NCBI GenBank assembly: GCA_013146195.2
Contig: CM028382.1
Span: 12,555,101-12,619,100, forward strand
DNA: 64,000 bases
Origin: Codonopsis lanceolata
Taxonomy: Eukaryota; Streptophyta; Magnoliopsida; Asterales; Campanulaceae
Direction of reading: 5' to 3'
Shown here: positions 10,401 through 25,400 of the stretch, one piece after another
How positions within the stretch are numbered: the stretch's first letter is position 1
How the letters are laid out: every line of letters begins with the position of its first letter
Translations under genes and position numbers: made by a program
Notes under the pieces: model-generated
Told to the model about the DNA's origin: nothing
The model's input: the letters and a program-made list of their open reading frames with translations, nothing else
The model's database searches: none

Positions 10401-13400
10401 AATTTTTTCAGGAAAATGATCCGACTTTGATGGGAAGAGTAAAAAAAAGTGATGCACGTGAAATGCAGAGCTTTTATCAGCTTTATTACAAAAAATATAT
10501 TCAGGCTTTGCAAAGTGCTGCTGATAAAGCTGACCGGTGAGTTTCGTTGAGCGATATGAAGTGCTTTCACATATGTGCTTGTGCTGACTACTGTCGTTTT
10601 ACGGTATATATTTGTGGCATTCATTGTTTACAATTGTTCAGTGCACAGCTCACAAAAGCATACCAAACTGCGAATGTGCTCTTTGAGGTACTAAAAGCTG
10701 TTAATCAGACACAAGCTGTGGAAGTTGATCGTGAGGTGAATATGAATGATTGTTTCATTTATGCTGTGTGCATTTGTCCTTTTGGACCCTTGTTTTGATT
10801 TTCTTTTTCCTTGCAAATGTTATCCTTGGTTCTTGTAGTGATAAAACTCTTGTTGAGGCTGTCTTTTTCGATGTGGCTAATACTGGAATATGTTGCAGAT
10901 TTTGGAAACTCATGACAAAGTTGCTGAAAAAACTGAGATCTACCTTCCTTACAATATACTACCTCTTGATCCTGATAGTGCTAATCAGGCTATCATGAGA
11001 TATCCTGAGGTATGTTTGTTTCCACTCCAACATCTAGGATGTCTTGATCTGTCTCATTTGCACGCGTTTCACTCAAGTGTAGTTGTTTATTGTTGAAATT
11101 GTATTAATTGGTGACCAAATCTGCAGATTCAAGCTGCCGTTGTTGCTCTTCGCAACACAAGGGGACTTCCATGGCCCAGGGACTACAAGAAGAAAAAAGA
11201 TGAAGATGTTCTAGATTGGCTTCAAGCAATGTTTGGTTTTCAGGTGAAAATGTTTAACTTTTCTGTGAAATTCAGTGCCTGTATGATTCTGTTTACTATG
11301 ACTTTACAAGTGCATGTGAAAAAGAAAAAGCTTGTAAGTTATAACTTTGTTTTTCTGGCAATGTGACCATGGATGTTTTGTTTTGCAGAAGGACAATGTG
11401 GCAAATCAAAGAGAACATCTGATTTTATTGCTTGCAAATGTTCATATTAGACAGATTCCTAAGCCTGATCAACAGCCCAAGGTTGGTCAGTGTTCAAGTT
11501 GTAGAACAGTTTCTTTCTATAAAAAGTTGATTTGCTACTTCATCTCATTTTTATTGGCCTACTTTTCTTTTTTAGGACAATTTTTGTCCACTAAATATTT
11601 CATTGCATAAATATTAACTAGTTTTTCAATGTATCCCTAACCAAGTTGTTAAGTTTCCAACTCATCTAAAAGCTTAAGCTTTTAGATAGGGGCTTAATAA
11701 TGTATATCAAGCTTAGCACTCCCCCTCACATGTGACCCGTCCACGCATGGAGAGATACACAAACATGCCTCACTAGGGGCATCATGCACTCACAATATTC
11801 CGGGTAACAAATGCAAGCCGGATGACTCGAACCCACGACCTTGCCAAACCAGAGTACCATGTTAAATAACCAACTCATCTAAAAGCTTACGCTGGAAGAT
11901 AGAGGCTCAAAAATGTATATTAAGCTTAACACATGTTAAGTGTTTACTTGATTTCCTTGCTTGTTGATTTTCAATACCATTAAATGAGGGTACAACCGGC
12001 ATTAGACAGTGGTTGTTGAGATATATATTAGGAATTCTTATACCATGAGTTTTTGTAAGATAGCCAATTTAAACGAGATGGAGGGAGCACAATATTAAAG
12101 TTTTCAAAATTAGGTTATTTATTCCTCAATCTTGTAAGTGGGTTGGGATTTGAGCATTTAACCCTTAATTAACAAAGTTTATTTCCATAGATAAAAGAAT
12201 TGGAGTGAGAGATGAAAAAAGCCTCAAGGAAAGATAGGCTTGGCTTTGTATAGTCCATCTGTAAATGGGCCCCATCCCTGTTATTTTACTCCCTTACACA
12301 AAAAGACAATTACCTGCTTTTAACTTTGAAATTCTTACTGTCACCTAGTTTCCAAAATATGTAATTACTGCAACATGATAAGCTTGAGGCAGGTATGTAC
12401 TTCACATCTTTAATGTCTTACGTGCACACATGGATTTGTGTATGTTTACATAGAGCAGACACAAACTTTGTTAACAGATGTATAATTTATGGGTTAATCA
12501 TAGAGTTTCACAATTTAAAAGAAAAAGCATGTGACATGAGCTATGTCATTATCTGCACATCTTGTCTATAAGCTTTCCCTTTCTAATATGGATTTATTAT
12601 ACCTCATGCTTCTTTTCTTCTGTTTTTTTTTTCTTTCCTTTTGTTATGCTTAGTTGGATGAGCGTGCTCTGAATGAAGTGATGAAGAAACTGTTCAAGAA
12701 CTACAAAAAATGGTGCAAGTACTTGGATCGCAAAAGTAGTCTTTGGTGAGGTTTTTCTTCTACTGCTCAAGGAAATATGTGTCTTTTATTGGCACTGTTG
12801 TTTCTGGTTAACGTTGAGGTTAAGTAACATGGGTATCAGAAGTGCGTGGAGTTTTAGCACTTACATGCCACTTTTAGACTGGTTGCCGGGTGTCTCTATT
12901 ACTAAGTGGACTTGAGAAGGCATGTCATGCTATTTATGTCCCAGGCCCTTTTCTCGTGTCATTTTTATATGAAAAGTGGCGCCTCTGTTCCTTTATATCA
13001 TTTTGGATTATTCATATGATTTTCTTACTTATAAATTTGATTTTTCACTTTCATCATTTCTTGGCCTTGCCACTTCTCTCTCTCTCTCTATCTCTCACGC
13101 CTTTTCTTCTAATCATTACAAAATGAAGAAATAGAAGTAACACATCCAGACTAACTCTCATTTAGTGAAAGTTGCAAAATAACATCAAATAGGGCATCAG
13201 TCTCTTGATCATGATAGTTCACACTTCACAACTCATCTGTTCTAATAAATTTGTTTTGTTTCCTGTCTTAACTATAGGTTACCAACAATACAGCAGGAAG
13301 TTCAACAGCGTAAACTCTTATATATGGGTCTATATCTTCTTATTTGGGGTGAAGCTGCAAATTTGAGATTCATGCCTGAATGCCTCTGCTATATTTATCA

Positions 13401-16400
13401 TCATGTATGTTTTTTGACATTTCTTCAACCTTTTCTTCTTCTGATAGGAGATGTATATCTCTTCTCACAATAGGTATTAATGTATCATCTTGAATGCCAT
13501 CTCAATTTTGTTTTGCCATTGTTGTTACTCGGTATAGTTCGTGTCCATATGAAAAGCTTTGTGTAAATGTTATGACGAGCTTGCTGACGGCCAATAAATA
13601 AAGAAAGGAGACTGTATGACATTCTGATGCAGTAAAAAAAATTTAATTTAAAAATATTTGTACTTGTCTTTGTTGGTATATTTCCTTGATAGATAAATCA
13701 CTGTTGTACTTTGTGTAGCTGTTATGTATTGTTATCTTTATATTGACATGTAGGCAATTGTATGGGTCTTTTTTGAGCATGGTGCATGATGTACCATCCT
13801 TATGATTGGGGAGAAGATCAGATAGAAGTCCACTGCAGATTGATCATTACGATGACATATAGGCAATCATATGGGTCTTTTTTGAGCATGGTGCATGGCG
13901 TACCATCCTTATGATTGGGGAGAAGATCATGTAGAAGTCCACTGCGGATTGATCTTTACATTGACATATAGGCAATCATATGGGTCTTTTTTGAGCATGG
14001 TGCATGGTGTACCGTCCTTACGATTTGGGAGAAGATCAGATAGAAGTCTATTGCGGATTGATCTTTAGGAATAAGAGCCAAGACTAACTATTTTTTTTCT
14101 TAGAGAGTGCTCAAACAGCCATGACTATTACTAAGCCAGAACGACATTGCGTGTCTAAGTTCGGATGCTAAATGGGAAGAAAAAGTTGAGAAAAGAAACA
14201 CAAGATTATGTTAGTGGAGTAAAAGAGTAGTTGACTTGTAGGTCTTGTTGCTTTAGACTAAAATTTGTTGGAAGGATTCTTCTAGCGCTATGCTCATAAG
14301 CTGGATTAGCCTCAACAGAATTATTTGAGTTTATCCGTGGTTCTGTATGTTGCAAGATATTTTTAGTTTCAAATGTTAAAGCATCATCTTTGGGTGCAAA
14401 TGCCCTTGACTTGAAATACATCTTAATCATAACAATAATCAGGCCCTTGGTTATCACTGTATCACTTTCATCATTGCACCATGATTCATACCTGTTGCAG
14501 TGCATGTTGCTTGCATCCAGAAGAATATAACACTTTGCAAGTCTCAGTGGGGTTGAATTTGGAGGCAGATTGATGGGGGATGGTTATGTAGCTGATAAAT
14601 TCCTGAGTTGTGAGGGACATTTGAACCTAGTTCAGTAGATACTTAACTGGTTTGGTAGCCACGTTAAGCGGATCATATTAATTTGATTACCCTCCAATAA
14701 AAATGAAATGCTAATGCAAAATGAATGCCCCATTCACAGCAGTGCTCAAGATGCTCTGCCTAAACCACTAGCCACACTTTCTTCCTAAAGGCATTGTATG
14801 CAAGCCTTGCAAAGGCAGGTCGGCCTTGGCCTGCCTTGTAATAGCTGGTTAAGACACTGTTCCTTAGAGTTAAAGCTCTTTCTTAACGAATGAAAGCTAA
14901 AAATGAGATAAATGTCCAGAACATACTTGTATTTATTCAGTTGAGTTGTATTACTGTGACCTGGTGGAGTTGAGGAGGGGGGGGGGCTTTCTCTGGTCAT
15001 TTATTTGTAAATCTAAAGTCATTGCTCAAGGGGGTGTTTTTGCACAGTGCTTTGGTTTGGAGGATGGTTTGAATATTGGTAAATTAAGAAGCAGAAAGTT
15101 TCAGTGTTCATCAGGCTTAGGAAGCAGGAAGGCTTATGGCAGTAATTTCTGAAAATCAGTGGGGACCATATTTTTCTCCGGCTGAGCTACAAATCATCTT
15201 CACCTTCCAGAGCTAGTTTGGTCTGAGATGGGGATGTTGTACACCCTTTTGGAGCTCTTGAGGTGTCAGAAAGCTGATTATAGGATCTATAATCTTTGGG
15301 TTGGCTGCTTTATAAGCCTTTTTATGGTGTAGTCTTTCTGGAGGATACAAGGCATCACAGTATTTGCCTCCTCTCATTGACTTTGAATGTTCTTATGGAT
15401 CCTAGAAGTTCTGGAAATTTGACAGATAACTTTTTTGTGTGGTTCTCTCTCCCCGGCCCTGCCTCTCCTCTTTCTCTCCTGCTCCGTCTCTTTATCTTTT
15501 TTGTTTCTTGAAATAAGTGAATTCTATGCACAGTTGGTGTAGTCCTTTTTTATTATAATTTTTTCTGGTATCTCACCATAGTTCTTTTAGTTGACATCAG
15601 ATATTTTTCATGCTTGGAGGTTCTTTTTGGTCGCACAGTTTGGTTGTTTTGTGGAACATTTCATCTCAAGTTGTTACCAAAAATAACATTTATGGTTTCT
15701 CTCTTATTTGTTAGATGGCCTTTGAACTGTATGGTATGCTGGCTGGCAATGTCAGCCCCATGACGGGTGAGAATGTGAAACCAGCCTATGGAGGAGAAGA
15801 GGAGGCTTTCTTGGGAAAAGTTGTTACTCCTATTTATGATGTGATTGCAAAGGTATTGCATTCATTCATTCTTCATTTTAAATACAGACATTGTTTTGTT
15901 TTGAGTTAATACTTCGTGACCATTGTTCTACAGGAAGCTGCTAAGAGCAAAACAGGAAGTTCAAAGCATTCCCAGTGGAGAAATTATGATGATTTAAATG
16001 AATACTTTTGGTATTACAGTATTCTTTGTTGGGCTCAGTCCTTCATATCATTATATATGTGATGAAGTTAATGAATGTTTTGTAACCATTGCAGGTCTGT
16101 GGATTGTTTTCGGTTAGGTTGGCCGATGCGTGCTGATGCAGATTTTTTCTGCCAGCCTTTAGAACAGCTTCGGTTCGAGAAAAATGGGGTAGGCTATAAT
16201 CAAGTATTTTCATTTGCTTTTTAAGCTAGAAAGGTTAGGTGTTGAGTCATTTTCTCTCTTGTGCTAGGCCTTTTTGACTTTTCTTTTGAAAAATGACGCA
16301 AAAAATGTTCTTACTTTCATTTGTTTCATGTGTACTTGTGAATGCGGAAGATCAGATCAGTTTTCTACAAGCGAGAACTGGATCACTTCCCACCTAAAAC

Positions 16401-19400
16401 CTCAGCAAGAAAATTAAAGATGGAAAATAAAGAATGGGAATGAGAAGAAAAATTACCTGCTATCAAACTCATGTGGATTTGTTAACAATGACATATTTGA
16501 TGATCTGTTTGATTAATCGAGTTTTAACTAGTTTCTTAGGACTGTTACTAGTAAAAAAACACTAGTTTCTTAGGACTGTATGACAAAGCCTAGTCTTTGT
16601 GATGTTTTACTTAAGCAAGACTACAATCATAACCCTACTATTGCCATAAATCATAGTCATACTATGCTGCATGCATTCCTTCCCCTTTTGGCAGTGAGCT
16701 GGGCTGAGCCTTGTATCTTATCTCCTTCCAAATGACGGTATTTGCAGTAATTACTATTGCAGCCAAAATGAGAATATTTTCATTGTACGATTTGGCATCT
16801 GATTTGTATTCTATCTTCCCCTTTAGGATCATATGTATATGTATATATATATATTTATATTTATATTTATATTTATCATGCCATTTTACTATTTGGAGTT
16901 ATGATCTGAGCTCCTTTCACCTTTGACTTGTTTCACAGGCTGGCCGAGATAGAAATTTCATTGCCCATGCTTATAACCCTATTTTACTATCACCTATGTC
17001 ATCAATTTTCTGCAGTCCGTCTTTGCTGAAGCTAATAATACCTTGAGAAAATTTCCTGGCTAATGAATCCAAAATTTATGGGTTGACTTCAATATGCAGG
17101 ATAACAAGCCACCAGGTAGAGATCGCTGGGTTGGTAAAGTAAATTTTGTTGAGATACGATCATATTGGCATGTATTTAGAAGCTTTGACAGAATGTGGAG
17201 TTTCTTTATACTGTGCTTGCAGGTAGCTGTTTACTCTTCTATAGTTAGCTGCTTTTTTTTTTCTATAAAAGCACTTCAATAACAATGATCTGTTTATGTT
17301 ATAGGCCATGATAATTGTTGCCTGGAATGGTTCTGGGCAACCAAGCTCAATCTTCACTGCTAGCGTTTTTAAGAAAGTACTGAGCGTCTTCATAACTGCT
17401 GCGATATTGAAGCTTGGACAAGGTATGAAGAATAGTTCATGTCAACAGGTGCTACCACTGTATGGTTGCTGCTCTTTCTTTTTTTTTAAGTTCTCTTTCT
17501 TTTCGATTCTAGGTTGTTTTTGTAGATCTTGCGACTTAATGAATAGTGTACATTTTTGACTGTGTCATCAATTTTCTGCAGTAAGCCCCCAATGAATTTT
17601 ATGGGTTGACTTCCAGGATCTAGAGATTCGATCATATTGGCATGTATTTAGAAGCTTTGACAGAATGTGGAATACTGTGCTTGCAGGTAGCTGTTTACTC
17701 TTCTATAGTTAGCTGCTTTTTTTTTTTTTTCTTTTTTTCTATAATTGAATGTTATAGGCCATGATTTCCAATGGTTCTGGGCAGCTGCTAAAGAAAGTAC
17801 TGAATAACTGCTGCGATATTGAAGCTTGGACAAGGTATGAAGAATAGTTCATGTCAACAGGTGCTACCACTGTATGGTTGCTGCTACTGTTTTTTAAGTT
17901 CTCTTTCTTTTCATTCTATTAAGCGCTGAAAGGAATTTTTACTGATCTTTTGGTAGCCCCCAGATTTTGTTATCCTCTTTCAAGCTTTCTATAAAATTAT
18001 CTTGTCTGAAATCTGAATTTGTTTTCCATGTGAGCATTATTAATATAACACTGGGAATGGGAATGCCATGGTACTGTTGACTGCTAGATATTATATGTCA
18101 GCTTAGAAATGGAGTTTTCTTCGTCATATAGATGTAGATTACACATACTCCCACATGTAAGCTATAGGTTGTAGCTTGCTTGTAAAGGTAAAGGATTAAG
18201 TAGGTGTACATAATGTTAGACTTGGATTAAACAAAGGTTAGTTCAACTTCAGGGGTTCCTTGCTTGTGTAATTAAGGAAGACTTTGATGTAAGCAGGTCT
18301 TGCATGTAAGAAGAGGCTATTTCCGTGGTTAAAACCTGTGATGACAGAACACTACAAAGCATTATATATTTTTGCATGTAAGAATAGGTTATTTCCATTG
18401 TTTATTGGTAAATCTGCATGGCCAATTTATGGAGGATCGTTTTATTATTTTTCATCCTTAACATGCTTGAAGAGTAGTTAGGCTTGCCTATAATGCTCAT
18501 GTATTAGTAAATGCATATGCATGGTTTTTAGAAGCTTTTCTTCCCTCATTTTTAGTGCCTTAATTATAATGACCGTAACAGGACATTCGTAAACATATTT
18601 GCATCAAATATTATAGCCTTCTGCTTCAACTGCCTCCTAGCTTGAAATAGAAGTTAAAATGCACTCTACTTCCTCGTGTTTGCCTGTAATTTTCCTCACA
18701 AAGTCTCATGATTGGCAATTTCTACCTTGATTTTCTAATTTTATTGAAAACAATAGAGATGCCATAGGCTAGGTTTAACTTGCAAATTTAATTGGGTAGC
18801 TGAATTTAAATATATTGATCACTTTAGTAGGATGACTGAACCTTTGAATTTCTGCAGCCCTCCTAGATGTTGTACTTAGTTGGAAAGCAAGGCAATGCAT
18901 GCCATTCTATGTCAAGCTAAGATACATTTTGAAGGTTGTGTCAGCTGCTGCGTGGGTGATAATTTTACCAGTTTCTTATGCTTATACATGGGAAAATCCG
19001 CCAGGATTTGCTCAAACCATTAAGGGGTGGTTTGGCAATAACTCCAGCTCTCCATCGTTATTTATATTGGCTGTTGTTATCTATTTGTCGCCAAACATGC
19101 TTGCCGGAGTTCTGTTTCTTTTTCCCATCTTACGTCGTTTCCTTGAGAGATCAAACTACAGGATTGTTATGCTGATGATGTGGTGGTCTCAGGTATTGAT
19201 ATTAAATATCTTCCACTCACACAACTACTTTTTACTCCCCCCACATGAGGAACATTTAGGCAATATAGTATGAATTTTGAAGTATCTGGTACATTGCAGC
19301 CTCGGCTCTATGTTGGGAGGGGAATGCATGAGAGTGCCTTTTCTCTTTTCAAGTGAGTTCCACCACTTCAGTAAGTAATTTGATTGACTCGCCATGTTTC

Positions 19401-22400
19401 TTATTTGATTTGACTCCTTTTTTTTTTCTCATGCAGGTACACAATGTTTTGGGTTCTTCTTATAATGACAAAGTTGGCGTTTAGTTACTACTTAGAGGTG
19501 CATATCTTATTCTCTCTTGAAACTTATGCTTAGATGGTGCATATTTATTTAGAAATATATTAATAACAAAGAGGTAATCTTTTCCCGAGTAATTTTGGTT
19601 CATACAGGTTTGAGGTTCAGTTAAATTTTCTTGATCAAACAGATTTTTTTGGTGATTGCTACAATATCCCAATGCATGTTTAATTTGTTACTGGATATAG
19701 CCGTTCCTTATGAGTACAATAAAATAACAATGTAGATGGGACAATGTTTAAATTAATTTCTTATTTATTGGTATTAACAAAACTAATCCGTCTAATTGCA
19801 GATAAAGCCTCTTGTGGCTCCAACAAAAGCTATTATGAGTGTTCACATAAGTACTTATGCGTGGCATGAGTTTTTTCCCCGTGGTAATGAACACAATTAA
19901 ATTAATCAACTGATGAAGCCAATTGTTGTTTCATAATATTTTCTTATGATAAATTATTTACTTTGCAGCAAAGAACAACATTGGTGTCGTGGTTGCTCTC
20001 TGGGCTCCAATTATACTGGTAGGATTTGTGTGCTTTTCATTATTTTATGCTTATTTAATCTGTTGTAATGTCAGCTCTAACACAATGATTGTCTGCAGGT
20101 CTATTTTATGGATACCCAGATATGGTACGCCATATTTTCCACTTTATTTGGAGGTATCTATGGTGCATTTCGACGTCTTGGAGAGGTTAGTTGGACTAGC
20201 ACTTCACATATTGTACCTTCTGTTGTGGTGCTACATTATGCTATCTTCTGACCACAACCTGGTTATACCAGGACATCACCAACCACAGTAACAGGATAGT
20301 TTGACGAATTTCTTGACACAGCTCAAATATAGCTCTATGTTTAACAGGATCTTATTGTATACTAGTCTGTTACTTGTGCAAATGTCAAGCCTTTCAATTT
20401 CTCTAAGTTCAATAATATTTTCTTGAAAGGTGAAACATGGGTATTTCTAGCGTGTTTTCAGGAACTTCTTTTGTTTTTCATTTTATAAACTATAAAGTAT
20501 CTGCCTTAATGTGTTAATATAGTTGCTTTATTACTTCTCTAACAATTGTACTGCTTTCAGATTCGAACTTTAGGAATGTTACGATCCCGTTTTCAGTCGT
20601 TGCCTGGTGCGTTCAATGCCTGCTTAACCCCAGAGGAGAGAAGCGAGCCAGCTAAAAAGAAAGGACTTAAGGCTACCTTGTCGCGCAACTTTACTGAGGT
20701 TTGATTTCTCTGAGTTTTCAGATAATTCTTTTTTATACTGGAATTGATAGATTTTGATGTTCATTACAATATTTTACAATGTTGATGCTCATTAACTTGA
20801 AGTTATATGTATGTCTGTTACTGCAGATCCCAACTAATAAAGAGAAGGATGCAGCAAAATTTGCTCAACTGTGGAACAAAATTATTACTAGTTTTAGAGA
20901 GGAAGATCTTATTAGTAATCGGTAACTTTAAACATGTTGCTTTGGAACCAAATCAAATTCCTTATATTATTGCTCTCTGCAGTGACAGGATATACTTGCT
21001 CTGATGTGCCTATGGTTAGTATTACCCTTCTTTAACCTGCAAAACTTTGTCAGGGAAATGGATCTGTTGCTTGTCCCATATTGGGCTGATCGTGACTTAG
21101 GCCTCACGCAGTGGCCTCCTTTTCTGCTTGCTAGCAAGGTTTCTTCTTTGTATTATTTTTGTTTTTACCAGTGTGTTTTCAGTTGCTACTTGGTTCTAAG
21201 TAAAGTAATTTAGGAAATGCTCATTGGGAGAAAATAGTTTGTGTGATGGATTGGTACAACCTAGCCATCAGGGAGCCAATAGGTCCTTCACTTGGTTCCT
21301 GTGGTACTCAGGTGCTGGCAACCTTCAAACTCTCTGTTATGCTCCTACTACCTTTTCAGGGGAGATCGGAATACAGCATGCCTTATATTCAAGAATAGAT
21401 GGATAGTGTCTTTGTCAGTATGGAAACCTTTTCATCTCAGAGCATCTCGTAGGTTATTATGCATCAGAACTTGAACCAAATTGCTGAACCTTGGTTTTAG
21501 AAAGGGCTATTACATGGGAAGTGATATATGCGCTCCAAAAGCATCATGTTGCACTCAGTCCTGATCTTAAATTCCGACATGGACTTTCACGTTAGATGTA
21601 GTATAAGTATAATTTTCCTACTACATTATTTGCCAAGCATCCCTGATTTGGAGTAGCAGCAGCAACTAGATTTAGATGGCTGTTTGTAACTAAAGGGGTG
21701 GTAAAAGTATTGGGGTTTTAGGGTTAAAAAGTTTATCGGTTAGACACTTGTTTAGACCTGCGGCAGAGGAGATCCAGGCGCTGTTCTGGGTGTGGTGGTG
21801 TGCAATGCTCATCTAGGGGTAAGGAACAAGTAGGGTATGCATATTATGATTTCTTGGAGAGAAAAGAGAGAAAATCAGCTACTGAATTAAAGTGCTAGAG
21901 CTTTTGAGAAAAGTAAATGCATAGAGCAAAAAGAAATTAGGATAAAATGTGGATGTCACTCCAAAAGTCCCTTACGCATCCCAACTCAGGGTTTTTCCTA
22001 GAGAATGATGCGTCTTGCATTCATCTTACAAGGTCGAACGCTATCTTCTTAGGTTTATTTAATAGAATGATGTATACTTCTCAACTATTTTTATGTCCTT
22101 ACATAATTTCTAAGATCACTGAAAGCCATGCATCATTTTTTGCATGTACGGGGTAGATCCCTATAGCATTGGACATGGCAAAGGACAGCAATGGCAAGGA
22201 CCGTGAGCTGAAAAAAAGAATCGCGACTGACAATTATATGTCTTGTGCTGTACGTGAATGCTATGCTTCATTTCGGAACATCATTATGTCTTTGGTTCGA
22301 GGCAACCGTGAGAAAGAGTAAGTTGGTCTACTTTATTTAGTTGTTTTCATTAAAAAGTTAAGAACATACCTGCATCATACAGGTAGGGTTAATTATTGTG

Positions 22401-25400
22401 GTTCTTCTATACTATTTTTTCTTTCCTTCAAATTCTAAGTGTTTTTTTTTCCATTGCAGGGTTATTGACTATATATTTTCTGAGGTAGATAAGCATGTAG
22501 ATGCAGGTGATTTGGTTAGCGAATTCAAAATGAGTGCTCTTCCTAGCCTCTATGACCACTTTGTTAAGCTAATCAAATACTTGGTACGCAGGTTTTTGTG
22601 TAAATTATATATTATATCTCAGTTGCTGTTTAAATGGATTCAGGGGAGCCCATACTCATTTGTTTATTTCTTCAGTTAGAGAATAAGCAGGAGGACAGGG
22701 ATCAAGTTGTGATTCTTTTCCAGGACATGCTAGAGGTTGTAACAAGAGATATTATGATGGAGGATCATATAGCAAAGTAAAGCCCCATCGTGTGACTATC
22801 TCCTACAGAGCTTTCAGTTATATGGATGCTGTTCTGATATTCCTTTTGATCTCCCCCCCGCGGTTATATGCAGTTTGGTAGATTCAATTCATGGTGGATC
22901 AGGGTATGAAGGGATGACCCCACTGGATCAACAGTATCAGTTATTTGCATCTGCAGGAGCAATTCAATTTCCAACTCCAGAGTCAGAGGCTTGGAAAGAA
23001 AAAGTTTGTGACATTGGTTTATATTGTCATACTGAAAAGTTCTGTCTCTACTAATCAAAAAAAAGAAAGAAGTTCTGTCTCCAATTTGCTGTTGGCTGTA
23101 CCACTTTTAACTTACACCCATATTCATGTTTTGCAATGTGATTATCTTTTGGATGGACATGCTAGATTGTTCGACTGAAAATCATGCGATGTCAACGTTC
23201 CAGATTAATTAGCTGATAATAATTGTCCACATAGAAAATAAATCAAACTCAATTGCTGTAACTCTTACATATTTTTCTCTATCTTATTCACTGTGCGCTT
23301 GTTCTTGTTACATGGTATTTTTGATGCCACCAACCACCATTGCAGCAAATCTGTTCATTTTCTTTATGAATTTTGCCTTTTTTCATCTGTTTCTGATCTT
23401 CTCTGTTTTTGCAGATCAAAAGGTTGTATCTATTGCTTACGGTTAAGGAGTCTGCTATGGATGTACCATCAAACTTAGAAGCTAGAAGGCGCATGTCCTT
23501 CTTCTCCAATTCATTGTTTATGGAGATGCCTTCAGCACCCAAAGTCCGGAATATGCTTTCTTTTTCGTAAGTCCTTCAATATTTACATGTTGGTGCAGTT
23601 TCCCTATATCTCTAGCACGAGTCTTCATGCTATTGGCCCGTGCTTAGTTGCTTTTTGTATAGCTAGTTAAAAGTCCCCCCTCCCTCCCAAAGCAAGTTAC
23701 TCTTTTAACTTTCAGTTTTCCATAGACCTACGTAGTTGGAGTTCCCATTTGAGCTAGGAGTATGTTAACTTGAAAGTTGGAATTCAGTCAGGTTTACCAT
23801 GTCATGGATTATGCTGAAGGGGCTTGTTTGTAGCTTGTTGGTGCGCAGTTTCAAAGGAATGTGCAATTTTATGATTTTTAAAAATCCTTTGTTATGTTGC
23901 GCAGATGATATAATCATACTATCTAACTTCACAATTCTGTGCTGATATAGGTGTCAATGTTTACTTGTTATTTTGTATGGTTCAAGCTTTATGTGGAACG
24001 AAAATTGAAGGAGTTACTCAAACCAAGGGGCCATACTTACCAATCAAAAAAAAGAAAGAAAGAAAAAAAGTAGTGTTGGTGATATACATGATTCCATCAC
24101 GGCTAGCTTGTTGTTTGGTGTATTTCCTTTTCTTTTGGCTAAAGAATTGTTTTACTATATTACTTATTACATAACAAAGACTACCCTTATACTAGATGTT
24201 AAAGCTATGTGGTGAACGAAATTACTTCATACATTGAGCTCATGATTCTGGCAATCTTGTATTGCAATGCATAATCATGAAAAGTAAATTGTTGTGACAC
24301 CAAATCGTCGACTCTCCCTCTCAAGATACCACACGAATATAGCTTAGAAGTGGCAAATTTGAACTTGAAACTCAAAGAAAAGAGGAATGGAGAGAATACC
24401 CCATGCTTGCTAAATTTGCTAGTGAAATGCCCTCAAAAAATAAATGTGGTTCAGTCTATCACTGAGTCTGGCCCAAAGAGAGTGATGTGGGACAAGATTG
24501 GAGCAATTTATTCTTATGTTTGATTATTTTTACTATTATTATAAATTTTGAATTTGAAATTAATAGGGTAGTATTTTTTTATTTTGAAGTAGATTTAGAC
24601 CCCTAATTGATGAATTTAAAGTCCTAGTTGGTTACTAGATAAGTTAGGGCAGTTTTTTTGGTAGTTATAACTTCCTTTCCAACCTCTATGAACCTTACAA
24701 ATACAGGATTGATGTCAATTCCGAATAGTTCAGAAAAATTGAATAAAGTTAAGGTTTACTCCTTTTTTTTTTCTGGTGGATTCTAGGATTAATAAGATTT
24801 GACGTGTTCAACCTTAATTTAAAGGGTTTCCTCGTAGTAAGAGCCCTCGATTAATCCTTCGGGTTTAATCTAAAACCTTTCCCCGTATCAGAAAGAGCGG
24901 CATTATTTGTTACTCTCTTGTACTTGTGATTGTTGTTAGTTCACCATATGTTGTTACTTCACCATCTTCCATCATGACATAGTATTATTTGTTGTAGTGT
25001 TCTGACTCCTTATTACACGGAAGAGGTTCTCTTCTCATTGCGTGATTTGGAAGTTCCGAATGAGGATGGAGTTTCAATTCTCTTTTACTTGCAAAAAATA
25101 TTTCCAGGTTTGCCACTTTTCATTCTGTGATGCCTTATCATAACTTTTCCCTTCAATACTCGAATGAACAATAATAACTTGCAGATGAGTGGAACAATTT
25201 TCTTGAACGAATGGACTGCAGCATTGAAGAAGACCTTAAAGGATCGGAGGAATTAGAAGAACAGCTACGCCTTTGGGCCTCATATAGAGGCCAAACATTG
25301 ACTAAAACTGGTACTGTAGATTCAAGTCAACCCATTTACTATCTCTTCTTTTTTATTGGACTGATCCTTTGTTATTTGTGTCAGTTAGAGGAATGATGTA

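Noticed and set aside
18899..19273. A 124-codon open frame taken as a small membrane protein gene
   Set aside because: It is the inner part of callose synthase exon 15 read on into intron 15.
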